15,550 nucleotides of DNA from Gallibacter sp963634825 (GCA_963634825.1 CAVHCP010000021.1:1-15550), one strand, 5' to 3'. Counted from the stretch's first letter, positions 6,931-15,495 are shown. The notes: generated from the sequence alone by a model not told the origin. Numbers and translations are program-made.

Positions 6931-8193
6931 ATGAAAATCATGGTAGTAGGCGGCGGCGGCAGAGAGCATGCCATAATAAAAAAGATAAAGGAAAGTCCGA
7001 AGGCAGATGAAATCTATGCACTTCCCGGAAATGGCGGTATAGCAAAGGATGCAAAGTGTGTTGACATAGGAGCTAAGGACATTCCTAAAATAGTTGAGTT
7101 TGCTAAGAAAAATGAAATAGATTTTGCAATTGTCGCACCCGACGATCCGCTCGTTTTAGGTGCGGTAGACGCACTAAATGATGCCGGCATAAAGACATTT
7201 GGACCTACAAAGGCGGCGGCAATCATAGAAGGTAGCAAAGCATTTTCTAAGGATTTGATGAAAAAATATGACATTCCGACAGCAGCCTACGAAACATTTA
7301 CGGATATGGACGAAGCGCTTTTATATCTCGACGGTCAAAAAGCACCGATAGTCGTTAAGGCAGACGGACTTGCACTCGGCAAGGGTGTTATATTGGCACA
7401 GACGATAGATGAAGCAAAAGATGCAGTAAAATCCATGATGCAGGATAAGATTTTTGGAGAAAGTGGCAATCAGATCGTAATAGAAGAATTTTTGGAAGGC
7501 CCTGAGGTAAGCGTGCTTACATTTACAGACGGCAAAACCTTGATTCCGATGGTTTCTTCGATGGACCACAAAAGAGCGCTTGATAACGATGAGGGTCTAA
7601 ATACAGGGGGAATGGGTACGATTGCTCCAAATCCTTATTATACAGATGAGATAGCACAGCAGTGTATGAAAGATATCTTTTTGCCGACGGTTGAAGCGAT
7701 GAATAAAGAGGGCAGGAGCTTTAGCGGATGCCTTTACTTTGGTTTGATGCTGACGGCTGACGGCCCTAAGGTTATAGAATACAACTGTCGTTTCGGGGAT
7801 CCTGAGACACAGGTAGTTTTGCCACTTTTAAAAAGCGATTTGCTTGATATTATGTTGCACATATATGACGGCACATTAGATGAGGCAGATGTAAGCTTTA
7901 GCGATGAGAGTGCATGCTGCGTAGTTATGGCTTCTAAAGGATATCCTGCAAAATATGATACAGGCTTTGAAATAAGTATGCCGGATGATAAGAATATATA
8001 TGTTGCCGGGGCAAAGATTGCAGACGGCAAGCTTGTGACAGGCGGTGGCAGAGTTTTAGGTGTGACAGAGACAGCGCCGGAACTTGAGAGTGCGATTAAA
8101 AAGGCATATGAGACAGTAGCAGAGGTGCATTTTGAAAATGCATTTTACAGGAAAGACATAGGCAAGCGTGCCCTGATGGCAGAAAGGAAATAG
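6931..8193 (+). CDS. purD: Phosphoribosylamine-glycine ligase (GAR synthetase)
   Basis: Joins phosphoribosylamine and glycine with ATP, the step after PurF. Length 420 is standard for the ATP-grasp enzyme. The N-terminal MVVGGGGREHAI (residues 4-15) and LPGNGGIA (31-38) are typical. VKADGLALGKGV (142-153) is the ATP-grasp core, and EYNCRFGDPETQ carries the metal-binding residues. The usual GMGAYSPAP is GMGTIAPNP here, a small variation. GGAGGA stands before the ATG. Phosphoribosylamine is short-lived, so producing PurD and PurF from one transcript is sensible. It ends 2 nt before purL. Confidence 0.97.
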   Translation: MKIMVVGGGGREHAIIKKIKESPKADEIYALPGNGGIAKDAKCVDIGAKDIPKIVEFAKKNEIDFAIVAPDDPLVLGAVDALNDAGIKTFGPTKAAAIIEGSKAFSKDLMKKYDIPTAAYETFTDMDEALLYLDGQKAPIVVKADGLALGKGVILAQTIDEAKDAVKSMMQDKIFGESGNQIVIEEFLEGPEVSVLTFTDGKTLIPMVSSMDHKRALDNDEGLNTGGMGTIAPNPYYTDEIAQQCMKDIFLPTVEAMNKEGRSFSGCLYFGLMLTADGPKVIEYNCRFGDPETQVVLPLLKSDLLDIMLHIYDGTLDEADVSFSDESACCVVMASKGYPAKYDTGFEISMPDDKNIYVAGAKIADGKLVTGGGRVLGVTETAPELESAIKKAYETVAEVHFENAFYRKDIGKRALMAERK

Positions 8194-8195
8194 CA

Positions 8196-11100
8196 ATGGT
8201 TTATAGAGTTTTTGTGGAAAGAAAACAAGGCTTTGAGCATGAGGCAAAGGCGCTTCTTTATGATTTGCATCAGGTTTTGCAGATAGAGGGCTTAGAGAGT
8301 ATAAGGATTTTCAATCGCTATGATGTGGAGGATATAAAAAGCGAGCTATTTGATTATGCTGTGCAAACGGTCTTTTCGGAGCCACAAACGGATCAAATTT
8401 ATTATGAGATTCCGAGTGCTGACAGTATATTTGCGACAGAATATCTGCCCGGACAGTTTGATCAGAGAGCTTCTTCGGCGGAGGAATGTATCCAGATAAT
8501 ATCTAAGGGCCAAAGACCGATAGTTAAAACGGCAAAGGTATATGCGCTATATGGCAATCTTACAGAGGAAGCGCTTATAGATATTAAAAAATATGTTATA
8601 AATCCGGTAGAGGCAAGGGAAGCTGCTTTAGAGCTGCCAAAGACATTGCAGTTGGAATACGAAATACCGCAGGAAGTAAAAACGATAGATGGCTTTACAG
8701 AGCTCAAGGACGATGAGCTTGCAGGATTTATAAAGGAATACGGCCTTGCAATGGATGAGGCTGACCTTGCTACGTGTCAAAAATATTTTAAAAATGAAAA
8801 CCGTCAGCCGACTATTACAGAAATAAGAGTGCTTGATACATATTGGTCGGACCATTGCAGGCATACAACATTTAATACGACAATAGACAGCGTCAAATTT
8901 GAGGACGATGCAGTGCAAGAGGCGTACGAAAGATATCTTGATATACGCAAGGAGCTTGGAGTCAAAAAGCCTATAACGCTGATGAATATAGGCACCATTG
9001 CCGCAAAATATTTAAAGGCGCATGGCAAATTGCAAAAGCTTGACGAGTCAGAGGAGATAAATGCGTGCACTGTCAAGATAGAGATTGAGCATGACGGTAA
9101 AAAAGAGGATTGGCTACTTCTTTTCAAAAATGAAACGCACAATCATCCGACAGAGATAGAGCCTTTTGGCGGTGCGGCAACATGTGTGGGAGGAGCTATA
9201 AGAGATCCTCTTTCCGGTCGCTCATATGTGTATGGGGCTATGAGGCTGACAGGTGCAGGAGATCCGCTTGCGCCAATTAGCGAGACGCTTGAGGGCAAAT
9301 TGCCACAGCGAAAGATTGTTACGACAGCGACTGCAGGATATAGCTCATATGGCAATCAGATAGGGCTTGCGACAGGTCAGGTGGACGAAATATATCATCC
9401 GGGATATGTGGCAAAGCATATGGAAATCGGTGCAGTTATAGGGGCTTGTCCAAAAGAAAATGTTATAAGGCAAAAGCCACAAGCAGGCGATAAGGTAATA
9501 TTGCTCGGAGGCAAGACAGGTCGCGACGGCTGTGGCGGGGCGACAGGCTCGTCTAAGAAGCACGACAGCTCCTCGTTAGAAAATTGCGGAGCTGAGGTGC
9601 AAAAGGGTAATGCGCCGGAAGAAAGAAAGTTGCAAAGGCTTTTTAGAGATCCTGTTGCTTCAAGGATGATAAAGCGTTGCAATGACTTTGGCGCCGGCGG
9701 TGTATCAGTTGCAGTCGGAGAGCTGGCAGACGGGCTAAAAATAAATCTCGATAAGGTGCCTAAAAAATATGAAGGACTTGACGGTACAGAGCTTGCTATA
9801 AGCGAATCACAGGAGCGAATGGCTGTAGTAGTTGCGCCTGCTGATGTCGATAAGTTTATATCTCTTGCCAACAACGAAAATTTAGAGGCAACTGTCATAG
9901 CTGAGGTGACAAAAGAGCCACGCCTAAGTATGTCGTGGAATGATAAGATTATCGTGGATTTGTCAAGAGAGTTTCTTGATTCCAACGGTGCAGAAAAGCA
10001 TATAGATATTTTGGTATCAAGTAGTTTGCCATATGAAAAGGAAATTAAAAATAATATAGCGGGCAAGGATGAAGAAAAAAGCCAGCCTGCTTTGCGAGAG
10101 CGTTTTGAGAAAGTCGCAGGCGATATAAATTGCTGTTCTAAGAGGGGACTTTCTGAGAGGTTTGATTCGACAATAGGTGCGGGTAGCGTGCTGATGCCTT
10201 TTGGCGGCAAATATCAAAGGACTCCTGTGCAGGCGATGGTGCATAAGATACCGGTCGAAAAAGGCGACACATCGACAGTCAGCATGATGTCTTGGGGATA
10301 TAATCCATTCATTACAGAAAAAAGCCCATACCACGGAGCATATCTTGCAGTGGTAGAGTCAGTATGCAAGCTCGTTGCGACAGGTGCAACGCTTGATGAT
10401 ACATATTTGTCATTCCAGGAATATTTTGAGACACTCGGAAATAATCCTGCGTGCTGGGGCAAACCGTTTGCGGCACTTCTTGGTGCGCTTGATGCGCAGG
10501 TAGGACTCGAGGTTGCTGCGATAGGCGGTAAGGATTCGATGAGCGGTTCATTTGAGGAGTTGCACGTCCCACCGACATTAGTATCTTTTGCTTGTACGAC
10601 AGATGAGATTGACAGTGTCATTTCGCCCGAATTTAAGCGAGCTGGAAGTTATGTATATTTGCTAAAACCTGAGCTTGGAAAGGACAATCTGCCGACATGC
10701 GCATCTATCAAAGAAAATATCAAAAAAGTGCAAGAGCTTGCTTTGGACGGCATGATAAAAGCTTCTTGGACGCCGGGTATGGGTGGCGTAGCGGAAGCAC
10801 TGATAAAGATGACACTTGGAAATCGCATAGGTGTTGCGATAAGTGATGAAATCGCTGACGATGAGCTGTTTAAATATAACTATGGTGCGTTTGTATTGGA
10901 AACAGAGAAGGAAATAGAAGGCGCGCTACTTCTTGGCAGGTCAACATCTGATTTTGTTATTACAAAGGGAGCACTTGCCATAGATATGTTTGAGCTTGCA
11001 GGTATATACGAAGGAAAGCTTGAGCCTGTTTACCCTTGCAATATTGAGCAGGGAGATGAAGCTAAAGTGCCTGCGGATATTTCATATACAGAAAATAAGA

Positions 11101-11924
11101 GATTTACATCGGCAATAAAAGTAGCAAAGCCTGAGGTGCTTATTCCTGTATTCCCCGGTACAAATTGCGAATATGATACTGCAAAGGCATTTGAGAGGGC
11201 AGGAGCCAAAAGTGAAATATTTGTATTAAACAATCTCACACCGTCAAATGTTGCAAAATCAGTTGAAGCCTTTGCGCAAAAAATAAAGAGCTCACAGATG
11301 ATATTTATACCGGGAGGATTTTCGGGTGGTGATGAGCCGGACGGTTCGGGCAAGCTGATTACCGCATTCTTTAGAAACCCAGAAATAAAAGAAGCTGTAA
11401 CACAGCTTTTAGATGAGAGAGACGGCTTGATAGCCGGTATATGTAATGGCTTTCAGGCACTTATAAAGCTTGGCTTGGTGCCATATGGCAAGATTTTGGA
11501 TACAGATGAGACATTCCCGACACTGACATATAATAAAATAGGTCGTCACCAATCAAAGCTTGTAAAAACACGCATCGCATCAAACAAATCGCCATGGCTT
11601 ACTAACACGAAAGTCGGAGAGATATATACTGTGCCGATTTCGCATGGAGAGGGGCGTTTTATAGCTGACGATGGGCTTATAGAGCAATTAGCAAAAAACG
11701 GTCAGATTATCACGCAATATGTTGATATGGAGTCTATGCCTACGCAGGATATTCAATATAATCCAAACGGCTCTGCATGGGCTATAGAGGGCATCACCTC
11801 ACCTGACGGCAGAGTACTTGGCAAGATGGGTCATTCGGAGCGAATCGGTAGCGGACTATATAAGAATGTGCCCGGCAAGTTTGATATGCATATGTTTGAG
11901 GCAGCGGTTACATATTTCAAATAA
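8196..11924 (+). CDS. purL: Phosphoribosylformylglycinamidine synthase, single-chain
   Basis: Converts FGAR to FGAM with ATP and glutamine. The 1242-residue chain is the large form that carries PurS-like, PurL and PurQ functions in one protein. The N-terminal PurS-like part occupies roughly residues 1-165. The synthetase core includes YWSDHCRHTTFN (216-227) and ETHNHPTEIEPFGGAAT (313-329). The glutaminase domain begins near residue 975 with VLIPVFPGTNCEYDT; the nucleophile is Cys1083 in GICNGFQ, with His1150 and Glu1152 in SHGEGRF. Unlike PurF in this operon, its glutaminase site is intact. Start ATG lies 2 nt after purD, with AGAAAGGA inside the end of purD. It is the last gene before the terminator at 12008. 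Confidence 0.97.
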   Translation: MVYRVFVERKQGFEHEAKALLYDLHQVLQIEGLESIRIFNRYDVEDIKSELFDYAVQTVFSEPQTDQIYYEIPSADSIFATEYLPGQFDQRASSAEECIQIISKGQRPIVKTAKVYALYGNLTEEALIDIKKYVINPVEAREAALELPKTLQLEYEIPQEVKTIDGFTELKDDELAGFIKEYGLAMDEADLATCQKYFKNENRQPTITEIRVLDTYWSDHCRHTTFNTTIDSVKFEDDAVQEAYERYLDIRKELGVKKPITLMNIGTIAAKYLKAHGKLQKLDESEEINACTVKIEIEHDGKKEDWLLLFKNETHNHPTEIEPFGGAATCVGGAIRDPLSGRSYVYGAMRLTGAGDPLAPISETLEGKLPQRKIVTTATAGYSSYGNQIGLATGQVDEIYHPGYVAKHMEIGAVIGACPKENVIRQKPQAGDKVILLGGKTGRDGCGGATGSSKKHDSSSLENCGAEVQKGNAPEERKLQRLFRDPVASRMIKRCNDFGAGGVSVAVGELADGLKINLDKVPKKYEGLDGTELAISESQERMAVVVAPADVDKFISLANNENLEATVIAEVTKEPRLSMSWNDKIIVDLSREFLDSNGAEKHIDILVSSSLPYEKEIKNNIAGKDEEKSQPALRERFEKVAGDINCCSKRGLSERFDSTIGAGSVLMPFGGKYQRTPVQAMVHKIPVEKGDTSTVSMMSWGYNPFITEKSPYHGAYLAVVESVCKLVATGATLDDTYLSFQEYFETLGNNPACWGKPFAALLGALDAQVGLEVAAIGGKDSMSGSFEELHVPPTLVSFACTTDEIDSVISPEFKRAGSYVYLLKPELGKDNLPTCASIKENIKKVQELALDGMIKASWTPGMGGVAEALIKMTLGNRIGVAISDEIADDELFKYNYGAFVLETEKEIEGALLLGRSTSDFVITKGALAIDMFELAGIYEGKLEPVYPCNIEQGDEAKVPADISYTENKRFTSAIKVAKPEVLIPVFPGTNCEYDTAKAFERAGAKSEIFVLNNLTPSNVAKSVEAFAQKIKSSQMIFIPGGFSGGDEPDGSGKLITAFFRNPEIKEAVTQLLDERDGLIAGICNGFQALIKLGLVPYGKILDTDETFPTLTYNKIGRHQSKLVKTRIASNKSPWLTNTKVGEIYTVPISHGEGRFIADDGLIEQLAKNGQIITQYVDMESMPTQDIQYNPNGSAWAIEGITSPDGRVLGKMGHSERIGSGLYKNVPGKFDMHMFEAAVTYFK

Positions 11925-12007
11925 ACATATAGCTTCTTGTAGCTTCTTGCTAAATGAATAAATACAGAGAAGCAGAGAATTAGAGAAGCATAACATCATA
12001 AAAGTAA
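11925..12007. repeat. Spacer after purL with paired short tandem duplications
   Basis: TAGCTTCTTG occurs twice head to tail (11930-11939, 11940-11949). Further on, AGAGAAGCA occurs twice (11966-11974, 11982-11990). GCTTCT and AGAAGC are complementary, so either copy of the first pair could base-pair with either copy of the second. No open reading frame of note is present. It lies between the purL stop and the main terminator; a role in stabilising the 3' end of the purine mRNA is only a guess. Confidence 0.6.
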
Positions 12008-12057
12008 AAAAGCATTAAAGCGTTAAAGCGTTAAAGCTTTAATGCTTTTATTCTTTT
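12008..12057. terminator. Bidirectional intrinsic terminator between convergent transcripts
   Basis: AAAAGCATTAAAGC (12008-12021) pairs perfectly with GCTTTAATGCTTTT (12036-12049) over 14 bp. T-rich tracts follow on both strands: TTTTATTCTTTT on plus, and the complement of GTAAAAAA on minus. It ends the purine operon and, read leftward, the dehydrogenase transcript, whose stop codon is at 12070. The loop consists of repeated GCGTTAAA units. Confidence 0.88.
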
Positions 12058-12069
12058 ATTCTTTTATGC

Positions 12070-12993
12070 TTATACAGAGAGCCACTCGTGCAGATTATTT
12101 GCAACGATGTCGGCTCTCTTTTCGAATGCCTGCTCGCTTGCAAATGCTATATGCGGAGTCAATATCGTATTTGGAGCGTTGCAAAGAGGATGATCCGTTG
12201 CAATCGGTGGTTCGCAGTCAAAGACATCGATTCCTGCACCTGCGATCGAGCCATCTTTAAGGGCGTTTGCGAGAGCATCCGTATTTACTATAGGCCCTCT
12301 TGCTGTATTTATGAGAAAAGCTGTAGGCTTCATCATAGCAAGCTCTTTTTTGTCTATAAGATTTATAGTTGCTGCTGTTTGCGGTACATGTAGCGAAATG
12401 ATATCGGAGCTTTTTAGCAGAGTTTCAAGAGAAACAAATTTGACATTATCTATATCTTTGACAGTCCTTGAGTAGGCTATAACATTACAGCCAAAAGCAT
12501 TTGCGATTTTGGCTACCCTTGTGCCGATAGCGCCCATACCGATGATACCAAATGTCTTACCCTCAAGCTCAAAACCGACAAGACCGTCCTTAGTGCCCGC
12601 ATTGTGGCAACGTATATCACACGGAATAACATTGCGTGCAAGAGAGATAACCATAGCAAAAACGAGATCCGCTACGGCAACGGTCGAATATCCTGCGCAA
12701 TTTTTGATTTCTATATTATGAGCAGCGCAGTAGTCTGTATCGATATGGTCTATGCCCGTAAAGGCAACGCAAATCTTTTTTAGATTTTTGCAATGAGCCA
12801 TAACATCTTCGCCAAATTTTATATTGGAAAGCACAACGATATCGGCATCTTTGCTACGATCTATAAGGGTTTTTGTATCCTCGCATCTGTCTTTGCAATA
12901 TGTAATATTGTGAGATGTGCCGATTTTATTTTCGATTTTTTCTTTTAATCTTTCCTGAGGGATACCAAGAGGCTCCAAAAATACGATATTCAT
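12070..12993 (-). CDS. NAD-dependent D-2-hydroxyacid dehydrogenase family protein
   Basis: A soluble oxidoreductase of 307 residues, a normal length for the family that includes glycerate/hydroxypyruvate, D-lactate and phosphoglycerate dehydrogenases. The Rossmann NAD motif GMGAIG lies at 152-157. The catalytic residues are Arg232 (NTARGP), Glu261 (DCEPP) and His281 (TPHIAF). There is no C-terminal ACT or ASB domain, so it is not a full-length SerA. The substrate cannot be told from sequence; a 2-ketoacid such as hydroxypyruvate is plausible. AAGGAG (near 12999-13004) precedes the ATG. It lies 77 nt downstream of proA on the same strand with no terminator between, so probable co-transcription. 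Confidence 0.92.
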   Translation of the reverse strand: MNIVFLEPLGIPQERLKEKIENKIGTSHNITYCKDRCEDTKTLIDRSKDADIVVLSNIKFGEDVMAHCKNLKKICVAFTGIDHIDTDYCAAHNIEIKNCAGYSTVAVADLVFAMVISLARNVIPCDIRCHNAGTKDGLVGFELEGKTFGIIGMGAIGTRVAKIANAFGCNVIAYSRTVKDIDNVKFVSLETLLKSSDIISLHVPQTAATINLIDKKELAMMKPTAFLINTARGPIVNTDALANALKDGSIAGAGIDVFDCEPPIATDHPLCNAPNTILTPHIAFASEQAFEKRADIVANNLHEWLSV

Positions 12994-13030
12994 AATTGCT
13001 CCTTTTTAGTTCTATCAGCATAAATTGATA

Positions 13031-13085
13031 AAGTCTTTTATAAATTTTTTATAAGTCTTTCAGAAATCTTTTATAAGTCCTTAAA
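13031..13085. repeat. 22-bp imperfect tandem repeat across the end of proA
   Basis: On the plus strand AAGTC recurs at 13031, 13053 and 13075, exactly 22 nt apart. The first two units agree at 19 of 22 positions; the third matches only at its start. The second and third units overlap the proA stop codon (13071-13073). The repeat may have arisen by duplication of the last codons of proA into the spacer. No function is apparent. Confidence 0.65.
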
Positions 13086-14288
13086 GTGAAAGTTCTTTTT
13101 GCCGGTGGCATAATCGCCAACAATCTGTCCGTTGCCACAGAGAGTGTACTTATATGTGACAAGTCCGTCAAGACCGACAGGACCCCTTGCGTGGAGTTTG
13201 CTTGTGCTTATACCGACCTCAGCGCCAAAACCGTATCTAAACCCGTCTGCAAAGCGTGTAGAGCAGTTGCAATAAACTCCCGCCGAATCAACATACTTCA
13301 TGAATTTCTCTGCTTTATCTTTGTTTTCTGTAATGATGCAATCTGTATGATGTGAGCCGTATTTATTTATATGCTCTATCGCTTCATCTATATCCTTTAC
13401 CTTCCTTGCGGTCAAAATCAGATCGAGATATTCTTCGTTATAATCGCCTTCCCTCACTGTTATGGCCGGGTTGAGGCTGTTTACTATCCTGTTATACAGC
13501 TTTTGATTTACAAGCACGGTTTCGACAGCGTTGCATGCTGCAGGATATTGCATTTTCGAATCATTTATTATTTTTAGAGCCAAATCCGGTGAAGCTTCAT
13601 CATCGACATATATGTGGCAGATACCGTCGGCGTGTCCCATAACGGGAATTTTAGAATTTTCCATTATATATTGCACGAAAGCATTTGAGCCACGAGGAAT
13701 GATAAGATCTATGCTCTCGTGACACTTAAGTAGCTCGCTTATCGCAGCTCTGTCTTCTACAAGCGTTGCAAAGTGTGCAGGAAGTCCCGCTTTGATACCG
13801 GCTTTAGATATGATATCAAAAAGAGCTTTATTTGTATTTTTTGCTTCGCTACCACCCTTTAGGATAGAGCAGTTGCCGCTTTTTATGCAAAGTGATGAAA
13901 TTTGCACAAGCGCATCGGGGCGTGACTCAAAGATAACGCCTATAACGCCGATAGCACAGCTTTTTTTTGTAAGAATCAAATCCTCATCGAGCTCTCTTTT
14001 TAAAAGAATCTTATCAAGCGGATCCGGAAGCGAAACGAGGTCCTTTATACCTTGTACGCATGAGCTTAGCTTTGACTCGTCGAATTTGAGGCGCGCAAGA
14101 AGCGGCGCTGCGAGATTTTCCTTTGTCGCATTTTCTATATCCGCCTTATTTGCATCAAATATCTTATCCTTTGCAAAAAGCAAGGCGTCTGCAATATCTA
14201 AGAGTGCTTTATTGCGGAGAGCTGCATCAAGCGTCGACATTTTGATGCTGTCTACCTTAGCGGCATTCGCTACCTGAGAGTAATTCAT
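13071..14288 (-). CDS. proA: Gamma-glutamyl phosphate reductase
   Basis: The second step of proline synthesis: NADPH-dependent reduction of gamma-glutamyl phosphate to the semialdehyde. The 405-residue length is typical (about 415). The catalytic cysteine is Cys252 in QYPAACNAVET, the usual ProA signature. Other landmarks are VIGVIFESRPDALVQI (115-130), LKGGSEAKNTN (143-153), GHADGICHIYVD (218-229) and the C-terminal RGPVGLDGLVTYKY. The ATG lies inside the preceding gene (32-nt overlap), with AAAGGA about 9-10 nt upstream. proB, its usual partner, is not in the window. It is followed by the dehydrogenase gene. Confidence 0.96.
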   Translation of the reverse strand: MNYSQVANAAKVDSIKMSTLDAALRNKALLDIADALLFAKDKIFDANKADIENATKENLAAPLLARLKFDESKLSSCVQGIKDLVSLPDPLDKILLKRELDEDLILTKKSCAIGVIGVIFESRPDALVQISSLCIKSGNCSILKGGSEAKNTNKALFDIISKAGIKAGLPAHFATLVEDRAAISELLKCHESIDLIIPRGSNAFVQYIMENSKIPVMGHADGICHIYVDDEASPDLALKIINDSKMQYPAACNAVETVLVNQKLYNRIVNSLNPAITVREGDYNEEYLDLILTARKVKDIDEAIEHINKYGSHHTDCIITENKDKAEKFMKYVDSAGVYCNCSTRFADGFRYGFGAEVGISTSKLHARGPVGLDGLVTYKYTLCGNGQIVGDYATGKKNFHFKDL

Positions 14289-15342
14289 TTTTTATTATCC
14301 TTTCGATTAAATATTTGCCCAGCAGGGCAGTCGCATTGTAATTTGTTTCTTTCCCGTCAAATATAACGAGGAAATCATCCATAAGACCGCCACAATTTTT
14401 GAAGAGATTTTGTGACAAGTTTATAGATGTTAAATTTGCAAACACTATATTTTCTGCGTTTATGAGCTTTTTGTTTACAGTAAAGTATTTATTGTTAAAA
14501 TTAATAAAAAGTCCTTTTTCGTCATCAAAGCTCTTGCAATTTAATGAAGTATTTTTTATAAACCCGCTTATACAGAGCTGATCCTTTTTTAACTTTATCT
14601 GCGATATTTCGGCTTTTATATTTTTAGCCACATCCGCATAAATATCGAGGGGGAAACCCTCAAAACACACAGCTTTATGAAGATCGAGCTTTTTTAAAAC
14701 AGCAAGCAATCTATATAATTGCTTGACGTCATCGCTATTATGCAAAAGGATTTTTTCTAAAAGCAGCGGATTTTTACTTGCAAGATATGAGGCGTAAAGA
14801 TCGATGCTTTCCTTTCCGTCTATAGTATCGAATCTCTTGTCCCAAAGACCGAGATAATTTTCTATCGTCTTTTGCTTTAAATTTGGCACGAAGCTGCGGA
14901 GCTCAGAATGTCTTTTTAAAAGCCTAAAAAGATCCAAATTGTATGGCAGGCGCTCGTCTATATCGATGTTTTTCGAGGCGTTTTCTCGAGAGTCGCAAGG
15001 GAGCAGTCCGTCAGCCATATATTTTTTTGCACGATTTATAACAAAAGGCATATCAAACGAAAGACCGTTATATGTAACTACATAATCAAGCTCATACAGG
15101 AGCTTTAGAGTTTCGCTGATAACATTGGCTTCGTCATCAAGGCTTTCGGCAAAAAATTGTTTTAGGCAAAGCCTGCCGTCGGACTTTGGAATTACAAAGC
15201 CTGACAAAATTAAACTTGCTTTTTTTGGAGAAAGACCTGTCGTCTCAATATCAAAAACCGCACCCCTCTTATTACCAAAGTAAGTATCAAAAGGGGCATA
15301 GTTAAAAAGTTTTTCGTCATAGGTCGCTTCTAATATTTTCAT
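14257..15342 (-). CDS. RNase H-like (DEDD exonuclease-type) domain protein, YprB-like
   Basis: Predicted nuclease of the ribonuclease H-like fold (RNase_H_2 / YprB type); the substrate is unknown. From the ATG at 15342 it has 361 residues. Exo I is FDIETTGL (Asp31, Glu33). Exo II is YNGLSFDMPFV (Asp97), followed by NLDLFRLLKRH (Asp137). Exo III is HNSDDVKQLYRLL (His201, Asp205). The C-terminal third (from about 225) is rich in Lys, Ile and Asn and I recognise no domain there. A longer reading frame from GTG at 15420 adds 26 residues, but neither start has a clear ribosome site. The ATG is preferred because homologues start close to the nuclease motif. The 3' end overlaps proA by 32 nt. Confidence 0.85.
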   Translation of the reverse strand: MKILEATYDEKLFNYAPFDTYFGNKRGAVFDIETTGLSPKKASLILSGFVIPKSDGRLCLKQFFAESLDDEANVISETLKLLYELDYVVTYNGLSFDMPFVINRAKKYMADGLLPCDSRENASKNIDIDERLPYNLDLFRLLKRHSELRSFVPNLKQKTIENYLGLWDKRFDTIDGKESIDLYASYLASKNPLLLEKILLHNSDDVKQLYRLLAVLKKLDLHKAVCFEGFPLDIYADVAKNIKAEISQIKLKKDQLCISGFIKNTSLNCKSFDDEKGLFINFNNKYFTVNKKLINAENIVFANLTSINLSQNLFKNCGGLMDDFLVIFDGKETNYNATALLGKYLIERIIKNELLSGSECR

Positions 15343-15348
15343 GTCTGT

Positions 15349-15378
15349 ATTGTACCATATAAACAGAGACTGTGACAG
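15349..15378 (-). promoter_or_regulatory. Candidate extended -10 promoter for the RNase H-like gene
   Basis: On the minus strand TGGTACAAT gives an extended -10 (hexamer TACAAT, 15349-15354). CTGTCA (15373-15378) is a partial -35 match at 18 nt. Only 6 nt separate the -10 box from the ATG at 15342, so transcription would start at or very near the start codon. There is no Shine-Dalgarno sequence in the interval, as expected if the mRNA is leaderless. Confidence 0.5.
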
Positions 15379-15430
15379 AAAAAGGCAGGTATAAAAATTT
15401 TTTAAAATATAATTTTTCACTATAGCAATT

Positions 15431-15476
15431 TATACCTTACGGGTATATAATTAAAGATATAAACCGATAAGGTATA
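15431..15476. repeat. Long inverted repeat in the divergent intergenic region
   Basis: TATACCTTACGGG (15431-15443) is complementary to CCGATAAGGTATA (15464-15476) at 11 of 13 positions around an AT-rich 20-nt centre. No T-tract follows on either strand, so it is not a classic terminator. It lies between the leftward RNase H-like gene and a rightward promoter-like element, where a protein-binding operator would be plausible. Confidence 0.6.
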
Positions 15477-15495
15477 GTATGTTTTGAAAAAGAAA

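Noticed and set aside
9395..10210. Minus-strand reading frame of 271 residues inside purL
   Set aside because: It is a shadow of purL, low in complexity with many Ser, Pro and Leu, and has no family motif. Long antisense frames are expected opposite biased codons.
13792..14277. Plus-strand reading frame of 161 residues opposite proA
   Set aside because: It is antisense to a well-supported proA and has no recognisable motif.
15343..15420. N-terminal extension of the RNase H-like protein from GTG 15420 (26 extra residues, partly hydrophobic) as a signal or membrane segment
   Set aside because: The GTG has no ribosome site, the hydrophobic stretch is short and broken by polar residues, and the candidate promoter lies inside this extension.
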